Source of the DNA: Gemmatimonadales bacterium UBA4718 | GTDB taxonomy: Bacteria; Gemmatimonadota; Gemmatimonadetes; Gemmatimonadales; Gemmatimonadaceae | Assembly: GCA_002404375.1 (NCBI GenBank) | Contig: DHJO01000043.1 | Span: 1 to 21,360, forward strand | Direction of reading: 5' to 3' | Length of the DNA: 21,360 nt | In this document: positions 7,950-15,080 of the stretch, piece by piece | How the letters are laid out: every line of letters starts with the position of its first letter | Position numbering within the stretch: the first letter of the stretch is position 1 | Translations under genes and position numbers: made by a program | Notes under the pieces: generated by a model | The model's database searches: none | Seen by the model: the letters and a program-made list of their open reading frames with translations, nothing else | Told to the model about the DNA's origin: nothing

Positions 7950-8716
7950 CGGCGACTCGCAAAAAGAATTGTGCGAGGCGAGGCCTCGGACCACTGTCCT
8001 CCCGCGTAATCACCCATTCGAGCCGCGATCGCGAATCCCGCCACCTCCAGCATTCGTTCCAGATCCCCGGGAGTCAGGAGGCGCACCCTCTCGATGTATT
8101 CTTTGCCGCGCTCGCGCAGCCGAATCGTTTTCTCGACGAATCGGTCGTCGGGACTGATCGCACGCGTCTGCTCGATGGTGACGCCGTTTTCAACACGCTC
8201 ATCATAGGGAACCAGGTCGCTGCGCACCTGAGATGCATTCAGAAAGTCGATGACCAAAGTTCCACCTGGTCGCAGTGTATCGCAAACGCACACCAGCACG
8301 CGCTCATTCTCCCGATCGTCCTCAAAGTAGCCGAAGCTCGTAAAAAGATTGACAACGAGATCGAAGCTCCCCGACGCAAAAGGCAGCTCGCGCATGTCGG
8401 CTCTGATGTACGGAGCGTCGAGAATCTCGCGACGCGCAATCTTGAGCAGAGCCGCCGACAGATCGAGGCCCACCGTCCACCACCTCTCGCACAACGCTTT
8501 CGAGTGGCGCCCCGCTCCGCAGCCAAGGTCGAGAACCGAGCGGATGTCCCGCCCTTCCAGAAACCGGGCAATCAGATCGACGACGTGCTCGGCCTCCGTC
8601 TCGTCGCGGTGCTGATAAATCCGGAGATAGTCCTCTCCGAACCACGCCTCGAACCAGTCCGCCTCCTCCGATCCAGAGCGTTGCATCATCCCCTGACGGG
8701 AACCCGTCGTAGTCAC
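7946..8716 (-). CDS. Class I SAM-dependent methyltransferase, candidate bacillithiol N-methyltransferase
   Basis: Residues 61-72 (VLDLGCGAGRHS) form the glycine-rich SAM-binding motif I of a Rossmann-fold methyltransferase. D85 in GLDLS is the expected acidic residue for the SAM ribose, RADMRELPF (105-113) is the adenine-side motif, and LRPGGTLVIDF (148-158) is the later strand motif. The substrate is not readable from the sequence. The gene overlaps bshC by GTGA, and a SAM methyltransferase (NmbA) is known to make N-methyl-bacillithiol in Chlorobiaceae, so that role is a reasonable hypothesis. The start is uncertain: GTG at 8716 gives 256 residues and a GTGA overlap with rlmH, while ATG at 8689 or 8686 would shorten it by 9 or 10 residues. 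The open frame reaches further into rlmH, but that part is a shadow. Confidence 0.85.
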   Translation of the reverse strand: MTTTGSRQGMMQRSGSEEADWFEAWFGEDYLRIYQHRDETEAEHVVDLIARFLEGRDIRSVLDLGCGAGRHSKALCERWWTVGLDLSAALLKIARREILDAPYIRADMRELPFASGSFDLVVNLFTSFGYFEDDRENERVLVCVCDTLRPGGTLVIDFLNASQVRSDLVPYDERVENGVTIEQTRAISPDDRFVEKTIRLRERGKEYIERVRLLTPGDLERMLEVAGFAIAARMGDYAGGQWSEASPRTILFASRR

Positions 8717-9177
8717 TTGTGATATGGCTCGCCACGCACGATGGTACCGGCTCGATAGATCTGCTCGATCAGCACCAGGCGCGCTATCTCGTGCGGCAGC
8801 GTCCACGGAGCGAGCGCGAGCTTGAATGCCGCCCGGGAAGAGACGCCGGATGTAAGACCGAAAGCGCCGCCAATGAGGAAGGCGAGGTCGCGATCGTCCT
8901 CGCGCGCGCGCTTCAACAATTCCGCGAACTGAGCTGAGTCGAGGGTGCGGCCACCCTGCTCGCAGGCAATGGTTTGAGCGCCTTCGGGAATTCGCTCAGA
9001 GAGCCGTCCACCTTCCTTCTCCTTGACCTTCTCGACGGCATTGCCGGACGCTCGCTCTTCGCGCACCTCATGAACGTCGAGCGGCCAGTACCGCGCCGCT
9101 CGTGTCTCGTAATCCCTTATCGCCTCGCCGAGCGCTGGATTGCGCGTCTTGCCTACGACCGCGACGACCAGTCGCAT
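8713..9177 (-). CDS. rlmH: 23S rRNA (pseudouridine1915-N3)-methyltransferase RlmH
   Basis: RlmH is a SPOUT-class enzyme that methylates pseudouridine 1915 in helix 69 of 23S rRNA on assembled ribosomes. The 154-residue length is typical. The trefoil-knot SAM site is visible as FLIGGAFGL (about 99-107), and the conserved C-terminus LPHEIARLVLIEQIYRAGTI...EPYHK is nearly diagnostic. The ATG at 9177 follows the glutamate dehydrogenase stop without any spacer (TAGATG), and no Shine-Dalgarno is visible, so translation probably depends on ribosomes arriving from the upstream gene. Its stop overlaps the next start as GTGA. Confidence 0.96.
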   Translation of the reverse strand: MRLVVAVVGKTRNPALGEAIRDYETRAARYWPLDVHEVREERASGNAVEKVKEKEGGRLSERIPEGAQTIACEQGGRTLDSAQFAELLKRAREDDRDLAFLIGGAFGLTSGVSSRAAFKLALAPWTLPHEIARLVLIEQIYRAGTIVRGEPYHK

Positions 9178-10485
9178 CTATGCGTAGATGCCGCGGAGCC
9201 TGTGAACGCTGGCCACTCTGCTGATCGACACCATGTACGAGGCAGTGCGCATGTTCACGCGCCGCTGGCGAGAAAGATCGAGCACATCCTGGAAGCTGTG
9301 CTTCATGATGGTCTCCAGGCGCTCGTTGACGAGATCCTCCGCCCAGAAATACCCACCCCGATCCTGCACCCATTCAAAGTACGAAACGGTCACGCCACCG
9401 GCGTTGGCGAGAATGTCGGGGATGACGAAAATGCCGTTCTCATCCAGTATGGAGTCCGCTGCCGCGGTAGTGGGCCCGTTCGCGCCCTCGCAGATTATGC
9501 GCGCCTTGATGTCCCCCGCGTTCTTGGTCGTAATCACGTTTTCCAGCGCGGCGGGAAGCAGCACGTCGACGTCGAGCGTCAGCAACTCCGCACCAGAGAT
9601 CGCGTCAGCTTTGTCATAGCCCTCGAGCGACCGGTGCTTCTTCACGTAAGCAATGGCGTCGTCGACGTCGATGCCGTTCGCATTGTACAACGCCACGGAG
9701 CGATCACCGATCGCGACGATCTTGCAGCCTTCGCGGGCAAGCAGCTGCGCCGCGACTGAGCCGACGTTGCCAAATCCCTGGATCGCGACGCTGGTTCCCT
9801 TCACGGGCATGCCGAGATGCTTCAGGGCTTCCTTGGTGACGATCATGCATCCTCTGCCCGTTGCCTCCCGCCTCCCGAGCGATCCGCCAAGCTCCACCGG
9901 CTTGCCGGTCACGACGGCCGTAACCGTGTGCCCTACGTGCATCGAATACGTATCCATCACCCACGCCATCACGCGCTCGTTGGTGTTGACGTCCGGCGCC
10001 GGCACGTCGGAGTCGGGGCCGAGCATGTTGATGATTCCAGAGGTGTAGCGGCGGGTGAGTTTTTCCAGCTCGCTCGCGCTCATGGCGAGCGGATCGCATC
10101 TGACTCCACCCTTCGCACCGCCGAATGGAATGTTCACCACCGCGCATTTCCACGTCATCCACGCGGCGAGCGCTTTCACTTCCTCGAGTGTTACCTGGAG
10201 GTCGAACCTTATGCCGCCCTTGGCTGGGCCACGAGAGGTGTTGTACTGGACGCGATAACCCTCGTACACCTCGACCTCGCCATTGTCCTTCATCACCGGA
10301 ATCGAGACGATTACCTGCTTCTCCGCCTGTCGCAGAACTTTGTAGAGGCCGGGCTCCAGATCGAGAAGCTCCGCGGCCTTGTCGAATCGCGACATCATTG
10401 CCTCGAACGGATTTTCCTCGTCGAGAAAGCGATCCTTGTCGGGTCGAACTAGCTTGTGAGCGGGAATTCGATAGTCAGTAGCCAT
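9178..10485 (-). CDS. gdhA: Glutamate dehydrogenase, probably NAD-dependent
   Basis: This 435-residue protein belongs to the Glu/Leu/Phe/Val dehydrogenase family and most likely interconverts glutamate with 2-oxoglutarate and ammonia. The substrate-binding lysines K89 (in PAKGGIRF) and K113, catalytic K125 (in PFGGAKGGV) and D165 (in PAPDVNTNE) are all present, the set used by hexameric glutamate dehydrogenases. The dinucleotide fold shows GFGNVG at 237-242, and acidic D261 after the second strand favours NAD over NADP. A leucine or valine dehydrogenase would usually be shorter, about 350-370 residues. The gene follows lpxK after 32 bases and abuts rlmH. No clear Shine-Dalgarno or promoter was found in the short gap. 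Its metabolic role is unrelated to its neighbours. Confidence 0.93.
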   Translation of the reverse strand: MATDYRIPAHKLVRPDKDRFLDEENPFEAMMSRFDKAAELLDLEPGLYKVLRQAEKQVIVSIPVMKDNGEVEVYEGYRVQYNTSRGPAKGGIRFDLQVTLEEVKALAAWMTWKCAVVNIPFGGAKGGVRCDPLAMSASELEKLTRRYTSGIINMLGPDSDVPAPDVNTNERVMAWVMDTYSMHVGHTVTAVVTGKPVELGGSLGRREATGRGCMIVTKEALKHLGMPVKGTSVAIQGFGNVGSVAAQLLAREGCKIVAIGDRSVALYNANGIDVDDAIAYVKKHRSLEGYDKADAISGAELLTLDVDVLLPAALENVITTKNAGDIKARIICEGANGPTTAAADSILDENGIFVIPDILANAGGVTVSYFEWVQDRGGYFWAEDLVNERLETIMKHSFQDVLDLSRQRRVNMRTASYMVSISRVASVHRLRGIYA

Positions 10486-10517
10486 GAATTGTGATTTTCA
10501 ACGTAGTGACGGCAGGG

Positions 10518-11549
10518 TCAGTTTGAGTGAGCGCTCGAGAGATTGTCGAGCATCCGGTCGATGTGAGGCTGCCCGTCCTCGATCTTCAAACGCTGTGAAA
10601 CATACCATAATGACCCCGCTTCGGCAGGCCACATGGACTCCAGTTTCACCGCATCTTTGAGAGTGCAAACGACAAAATCAGAACTGTTCGCCTCAGCAGC
10701 GAGATACCGCGCTTCTCTCCTCGTAAATGCGTGGTGGTCGGCGAAGCTGTGCGGTCGCACCACGGCGCCAAGTTCCGTGAGCTGTCTGAAGAACGATTCG
10801 GGTCGGGCGATGGCGGCAATCGCGGTCAGGTCTGCGCCGCGCAGCGCGTGCAATGGAAGTGTTTGACCGGTGGCCGTGCTCCGTAGATCTCCCGGAGTGA
10901 GATGCACCATTGCAATCGGCACTCGGGGCGCCGCAGCGGCAACCGCGCGGCGCGCGGCTTCAACCGTCGCCTTGTCCGCGGTTTTTCGGGTGATGATGAC
11001 GAGGCTCGCGCGTCTCGCGGAGCGGAGCGGCTCGCGCCACGGGCCGGCTGGGAGAAGTCGCGTGGAACCGGACCACGAATCTGCATCCACGAGCAGCACG
11101 TCGGCGTCTCGAGCGGCCCGGCGATGCTGAAATGCGTCGTCGAGGATCACGACATCTGCTCCTTGCGCGATCGCCTCCCTGATGCCACGCGGGCGATCCG
11201 ACGCCACAATGACAGGGACGTGTGCGTTGAGGCGCTGATGCACGAGCGTTTCGTCTCCGCCATAGCCTCTTAGAACGATTCCTGGCTTGATCCCCCTTTC
11301 TGTCAACGCGCGCGCGATCCACGCGGCAACGGGAGTCTTGCCCGTGCCACCAACAGAGAGGTTTCCAACGCTCACCACCGCGACGGAAAAGTTTTCCGCA
11401 GGGAATAAACCCGAGTCGTACATCCATCCCCTCATCGCGATTGCTCCGCGATAGACCATCTCGATTGGGGAGAGGAGCGCGCGCAACGCCCTGGCCCGCG
11501 TTCCTCGGCCGGTCCAAACCGTTTCCACGATTCGCCGGAGATCAGGCAT
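10518..11549 (-). CDS. lpxK: Tetraacyldisaccharide 4'-kinase LpxK
   Basis: LpxK phosphorylates the 4' position of the lipid A disaccharide at the inner face of the cytoplasmic membrane. The Walker A loop GNLSVGGTGKTP sits at 62-73 after an N-terminal hydrophobic/amphipathic segment (about 25-45). LRGYGGDE (93-100) and the paired aspartates in ILDDAFQHRR (135-144) are family hallmarks, and a DHH motif lies in the C-terminal part. The ATG at 11549 gives 343 residues and an 8-base overlap (ATGCCTGA) with the upstream acyltransferase. A GTG at 11570 would add seven residues and is less likely because the family normally begins near this point. It is the last gene of the continuous lipid A block. 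Confidence 0.94.
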   Translation of the reverse strand: MPDLRRIVETVWTGRGTRARALRALLSPIEMVYRGAIAMRGWMYDSGLFPAENFSVAVVSVGNLSVGGTGKTPVAAWIARALTERGIKPGIVLRGYGGDETLVHQRLNAHVPVIVASDRPRGIREAIAQGADVVILDDAFQHRRAARDADVLLVDADSWSGSTRLLPAGPWREPLRSARRASLVIITRKTADKATVEAARRAVAAAAPRVPIAMVHLTPGDLRSTATGQTLPLHALRGADLTAIAAIARPESFFRQLTELGAVVRPHSFADHHAFTRREARYLAAEANSSDFVVCTLKDAVKLESMWPAEAGSLWYVSQRLKIEDGQPHIDRMLDNLSSAHSN

Positions 11550-12192
11550 CGGCGAGTCCGACTGCGTCACTCAGCAAACGCTCAAACCGCGGAGCTTCCT
11601 CGACGGCCGCGCGCGGATTCGTCGCGAGCACTTTGGTCGGCGCTCCATAGGCAACCGTCACGCGCGCAAACGGCTTCGGGATCATGAACTGATCCCAGCT
11701 CTTCAGACGCCAGGAACTGCTCGCGGAGGCCGCAACCGGGAGTATGAACGAACCAGCCCTCTGCGCCGCGACCAACGCGCCGGGAGCGAATTTTTCGGCT
11801 GGTCCCTTGGGTCCGTCTGGCGTGATCGCGACCTCGCGACCGGACTGGAGCTCCCGCACCAGCGAGATCAAAGCCCTGTCGCCACCACGGGTCGTGGATC
11901 CGCGAATGAGGCCATAGCCAAGCGACTCCGCTGTGCGCGCCACCATCTCGCCGTCGCGGTGCTCGCTGATCAAGACCATTACCCCCTCGTCCCGGTGATG
12001 CCAGAGCAGAGGCAAAAGCTGGCCGTGCCATAGAGCGAAGATGAACGGCAGCTCGCTCGCGCGCAGGTTTCGCACAGCCTCTCCGTTCACCACTCGGACG
12101 CGCCAGGTTCTGGCGAGCACATTGAGGAACCCCCGTCCCACGAAGAGGGCAGCACGCTCGCGCCAAGGGAGAAACGCGCGCTCGCCGGTCAT
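11542..12192 (-). CDS. DUF374 lysophospholipid acyltransferase-like protein, LpxJ candidate
   Basis: This 216-residue protein has the DUF374 family motifs in order: LWHGQL (54-59) with the likely catalytic histidine, SEHRDGE (76-82), RGSTTRGG (97-104) and TPDGPKGP (124-131). These resemble the HX4D-type blocks of glycerolipid acyltransferases. DUF374 includes LpxJ, described in epsilonproteobacteria as a secondary (late) lipid A acyltransferase unrelated in sequence to LpxL/LpxM. Its place between lpxB and lpxK, with an ATGA overlap with lpxB and an 8-base overlap with lpxK, strongly suggests that it adds a secondary acyl chain to lipid A. That assignment rests on context plus family. No strong signal peptide is evident. 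Confidence 0.9.
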   Translation of the reverse strand: MTGERAFLPWRERAALFVGRGFLNVLARTWRVRVVNGEAVRNLRASELPFIFALWHGQLLPLLWHHRDEGVMVLISEHRDGEMVARTAESLGYGLIRGSTTRGGDRALISLVRELQSGREVAITPDGPKGPAEKFAPGALVAAQRAGSFILPVAASASSSWRLKSWDQFMIPKPFARVTVAYGAPTKVLATNPRAAVEEAPRFERLLSDAVGLADA

Positions 12193-13310
12193 CCGCGCGC
12201 ACCGACAAGGTCGCTCGCGATTCGCGCCACTCGATCGGCTGCCCCGGGCGACCCGAGCTTGCTCCGGACCTCCGCCAATCCTACCAGGACTTCCTGCCGC
12301 TGCCGACTTGCCGGTTCGAGCAGCCCTATCATTGCCTGGGCAATCGCTTCAGGAACGATCTCATCCTGAATGAATTCGCGCGCGACTTCACGGCCTGCGA
12401 CGACGTTCACCAACCCGATATGCGGTATCTTCACCGCGCGCTTGGCAAGCGCAAAGGACACTCGCCCGGTGCGATAGGCTACGACAAGGGGACAGTCAGC
12501 AATAGCGGCTTCGAGTGTCGTCGTTCCGCTCTTGCAGAGCGCGGCATCCGCGGCGCGCAGAACGCTGAGTGACGCCGAGTGCACGAGTCGGAAAGGGCAT
12601 CGCGCCGAATCGAGAGCCACCGTCGGCGCGACGCTCACGATCACCTGAAGTCCGGGTCTTCTGCGTTGCAGCTCCTTCGCTGTCGCCACGAAATCGTCGA
12701 TGAGCCGGTCAATCTCCTGTTGACGGCTGCCGGGGAATAGCGCCAGCACCGGCTGGTTTTGCGCGAGCGCGAGCGCCTCGCGCGCTTCCAGCTTGGTCGG
12801 CATGTTCAACGCCCGGTCCAGCATTGGATGGCCGACGAAGGTCGCATCGATTCCGTAGCCGCGCAGCAGTGGCTCTTCGAATGGAAGAATCACGGCGGCC
12901 TTCGACACGATGCGCGCCAGCTTTGGAATTCGTCCGGCACCCCACGCCCAGACTTGGGGAGTGACGTAGTAGAGTACGGGCACACCCGCCTCGGTCGCCG
13001 CCGCGGCCACCTTCATGTTGAAGCCGGGGTAGTCGATGAGGACGACCAGCGCGAAGTCGCCACGTTTCATCATCATTCGCAGGCGGCGCAGCAGCACGAA
13101 ATGACGCGGGACGTGCTTGACGATTTCGAGAAAACCCATCACTCCGAGCTGACTATCTCTGTGAATCAGCTCGACGCCCTGCTCCGCCAGCCTCGAGCCG
13201 CCCACGCCGGCGAGAGCGAGCTCCGGTCTCAGGCGTTGGAGCGCTGCAGCGACGCCGGCGGCGTGGAGATCGCCAGACGCCTCGCCGGCTACGAACAGAA
13301 CCTTACGCAT
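12189..13310 (-). CDS. lpxB: Lipid-A-disaccharide synthase LpxB
   Basis: LpxB joins UDP-2,3-diacylglucosamine to lipid X to form the lipid A disaccharide. Family signatures over 373 residues include GEASGDLH (9-16), a GFLEI segment near 59-63, DYPGFN (93-98), YVTPQVWAW (115-123), FEEP and VGHP (159-162), then FPGSRQQEI and CKSGTTTLE in the nucleotide-sugar half. This is the GT-B architecture of family GT19. The ATG at 13310 overlaps the end of the Gfo/Idh gene by eight bases (ATGCGTAA). The stop overlaps the DUF374 start as ATGA. The gene that makes its lipid X substrate (lpxH, lpxI or lpxG) is not in the window. Confidence 0.96.
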   Translation of the reverse strand: MRKVLFVAGEASGDLHAAGVAAALQRLRPELALAGVGGSRLAEQGVELIHRDSQLGVMGFLEIVKHVPRHFVLLRRLRMMMKRGDFALVVLIDYPGFNMKVAAAATEAGVPVLYYVTPQVWAWGAGRIPKLARIVSKAAVILPFEEPLLRGYGIDATFVGHPMLDRALNMPTKLEAREALALAQNQPVLALFPGSRQQEIDRLIDDFVATAKELQRRRPGLQVIVSVAPTVALDSARCPFRLVHSASLSVLRAADAALCKSGTTTLEAAIADCPLVVAYRTGRVSFALAKRAVKIPHIGLVNVVAGREVAREFIQDEIVPEAIAQAMIGLLEPASRQRQEVLVGLAEVRSKLGSPGAADRVARIASDLVGARG

Positions 13311-14304
13311 GATGGTGCGCGCGCCCGACCAGTGAAGGGAGAGTCAGCTCGATCTCCTTCACGATACGGAGCGCCACACCCAGCGCCAGTCTCCCCTCCT
13401 CTCCGGTAACCACAACCGGCCCCTCGCCGTTGAGAGCGGCCACAAAGCTTTCCAGCTCGAGCTTCAATGGCTCGCCAGCGGGCGCCTCGAGCTTGATGCG
13501 ATCCACGAAATCCGTGATGTCGGCTGGGGCGGAACGAGCCGAGAGTGGATCGATGTCTGACCGCAGCCGGAAGAATTCGCCGCTGCCCGACGCGAGGTCG
13601 AGCGAGAGATATCCGCTCTGCTGGAAGATTCGAATCTTTCTTTTTTTCTCTCGTGAGATGCGGCTCGAGGTGATGTTTGCTACAGCGCCCGAGGTGAACG
13701 TGACCCGCGCGTTGGCGATGTCGAGCATCGGCGTCAGAACCGGAACGCCGACCGCGGAGATTTCCTTCGCGTCCGTTCCGACCAGCGTCAGCAGCAGGTC
13801 GATGTCGTGAATCATGAGATCCAGCACCACTGCCACGTCCGACCCCCTCGGGCTGAACGGCGCCAAACGCTCGCTGTCGATGAATCGTGGCTTGTTCACG
13901 TGCGGCAGCGCGGCGCGCACAGCCTGATTGAAGCGCTCGATGTGGCCGATCTGGACGATGACGCCTTTCTTTCGCGCGAGATCCAGCAGCACGTCGGCTT
14001 CCTCGAGTGTGGTCGTGATCGGTTTCTCGATGAAGACGTGCTTGCCGCGCTCGATCGCGGCGCTGGCGACGGCGAAATGGGCGGACGTCGGCACGACGAC
14101 TACTACCGCATCGGACGCGTCGAGCAGGCTATCGAGCGACGGGTGCGCCTTGACGCCGAGCTCGGCCCCCACCTCGCGCGCACGCTCCTGCCGCGTCTCG
14201 ACGAATCCGCTCAGCTCGGCGCCCGAAAGTTCGCGCAAAATTCTTATGTGGTGAAACCCGAGGCTGCCCGCGCCGACGACGCCAACGCGTGGGGTTTTTC
14301 TCAA
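13303..14304 (-). CDS. Gfo/Idh/MocA family NAD-dependent oxidoreductase in lipid A cluster
   Basis: This 333-residue protein has an N-terminal Rossmann fold with GAGSLG (11-16), the EKP motif (93-95), GHIERFN (120-126) and a DxxxH pair (D162, H166), the usual layout of Gfo/Idh/MocA sugar oxidoreductases. The substrate is not visible. Its place between lpxA and lpxB is the place of gnnA in Acidithiobacillus, where GnnA oxidises UDP-GlcNAc at C3 before GnnB aminates it, so a UDP-GlcNAc substrate is possible. No aminotransferase lies nearby. The start is TTG at 14304: it overlaps the lpxA stop as TTGA and has GGAG (14315-14312) seven bases upstream. The open frame continues far upstream through lpxA, but that part lacks family similarity and is a shadow of lpxA. 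Confidence 0.9.
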   Translation of the reverse strand: MRKTPRVGVVGAGSLGFHHIRILRELSGAELSGFVETRQERAREVGAELGVKAHPSLDSLLDASDAVVVVVPTSAHFAVASAAIERGKHVFIEKPITTTLEEADVLLDLARKKGVIVQIGHIERFNQAVRAALPHVNKPRFIDSERLAPFSPRGSDVAVVLDLMIHDIDLLLTLVGTDAKEISAVGVPVLTPMLDIANARVTFTSGAVANITSSRISREKKRKIRIFQQSGYLSLDLASGSGEFFRLRSDIDPLSARSAPADITDFVDRIKLEAPAGEPLKLELESFVAALNGEGPVVVTGEEGRLALGVALRIVKEIELTLPSLVGRAHHHA

Positions 14305-15080
14305 ATCACAACTCCGCGCTCGCTCGCCTCGACGAACCGTAACAGCTCCTTCACTTCCGGCAGCTGCTCGAGCTCCGTCTGCGCCTGCTCGATTGCCTGG
14401 GTTACGTTGAGGTCGGAGCGGAATAACAGCCGATAAGCACGCTTGAGCTCGCGTATTGTTGCCTCGTCCATGCCGCCGCGCTGGAGCCCGATGGTGTTCA
14501 AGCCATAGAGCTTGACCGGATTGCCCACCGCCTTGAGGAATGGCGGAATGTCCTTGGAGACCCTTGAACAGCCGCCGATGAAGCTCTGGCGCCCGATTCG
14601 GGCGAACTGATGTACCGCGCTGAGTCCGGAGATGATCGCCTTGTCCTCTATCGTCACGTGCCCGGCCAGCTGTACGACGTTGGAGAGGATCACGTTGTTT
14701 CCGATCTGGCAGTCGTGGGCAATGTGCACGTACGACATCAACAGGCAGTTCCGGCCGACATTCGTGGTGAATGAATGGGCAGTGCCACGGTTGATCGTAG
14801 CGTACTCGCGGATCACGGTCCCCTCTCCAATCACAACCGTCGTCTCCTCGCCAGCAAACTTGAGGTCCTGCGGCGGACCACCGAGAACGCTTCCGATGCC
14901 AACTCGGCAGCGCGGGCCGAGAGCAACGTTCCGCTCGAGCGTAGCGCGCGGAGAGATGACGCAATCGTCGTCAATCGAGCATCCCTCTCCCACGATCGCG
15001 AACGCACCGATTTCGACGTTCGATCCGATCTCCGCGTCCGGTGAAATGATCGCGGTCGGGTGAATCCGCTTCGCAGTCAT
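14301..15080 (-). CDS. lpxA: UDP-N-acetylglucosamine O-acyltransferase LpxA
   Basis: LpxA transfers a 3-hydroxyacyl chain from acyl carrier protein to UDP-GlcNAc, the first step of lipid A synthesis. The 259-residue protein is a left-handed beta helix of hexapeptide repeats (about 5-185) with an alpha-helical C-terminus. The catalytic histidine is H122 in HIAHDC, matching E. coli H125, and H157 matches H160. G170 matches E. coli G173, the hydrocarbon-ruler position where glycine leaves room for long acyl chains. The ATG at 15080 overlaps the LpxC-FabZ stop as ATGA. Given the Gfo/Idh neighbour, an amino-sugar variant substrate (UDP-GlcNAc3N) cannot be excluded. Confidence 0.96.
   Translation of the reverse strand: MTAKRIHPTAIISPDAEIGSNVEIGAFAIVGEGCSIDDDCVISPRATLERNVALGPRCRVGIGSVLGGPPQDLKFAGEETTVVIGEGTVIREYATINRGTAHSFTTNVGRNCLLMSYVHIAHDCQIGNNVILSNVVQLAGHVTIEDKAIISGLSAVHQFARIGRQSFIGGCSRVSKDIPPFLKAVGNPVKLYGLNTIGLQRGGMDEATIRELKRAYRLLFRSDLNVTQAIEQAQTELEQLPEVKELLRFVEASERGVVI
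14312..14315 (-). promoter_or_regulatory. Shine-Dalgarno deciding the TTG start of the Gfo/Idh gene
   Basis: GGAG lies seven bases before the TTG at 14304, inside the last codons of lpxA. It fixes the start of the oxidoreductase in a frame that otherwise stays open for another 660 bases through lpxA. Confidence 0.6.

Noticed and set aside
7950..7994. An upstream GTG giving bshC 15 more residues.
   Set aside because: It would overlap the methyltransferase by 49 bases, and the GTG at 7949 forms the GTGA junction seen at five other places in the cluster.
8717..8806. A 30-residue upstream extension of the methyltransferase inside rlmH.
   Set aside because: The region encodes the highly conserved RlmH C-terminus in another frame, and the extension has no methyltransferase similarity.
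10486..10517. The 32-base gap between lpxK and gdhA as a possible promoter (TTGAAA is present).
   Set aside because: No -10 hexamer lies at a suitable distance before the gdhA start, so I could not support a promoter there.
13630..13665. A run of seven A on the coding strand in the Gfo/Idh gene as a possible programmed frameshift site.
   Set aside because: The zero frame does not form a canonical slippery heptamer (A AAA AAG in phase), the frame continues intact with family similarity on both sides, and no alternative product is apparent.
14305..14964. A 220-codon upstream extension of the Gfo/Idh frame through lpxA.
   Set aside because: The extension is low-complexity, arginine-rich and unlike any Rossmann protein, lpxA is clearly coded in another frame there, and a TTG with a good Shine-Dalgarno exists at 14304.
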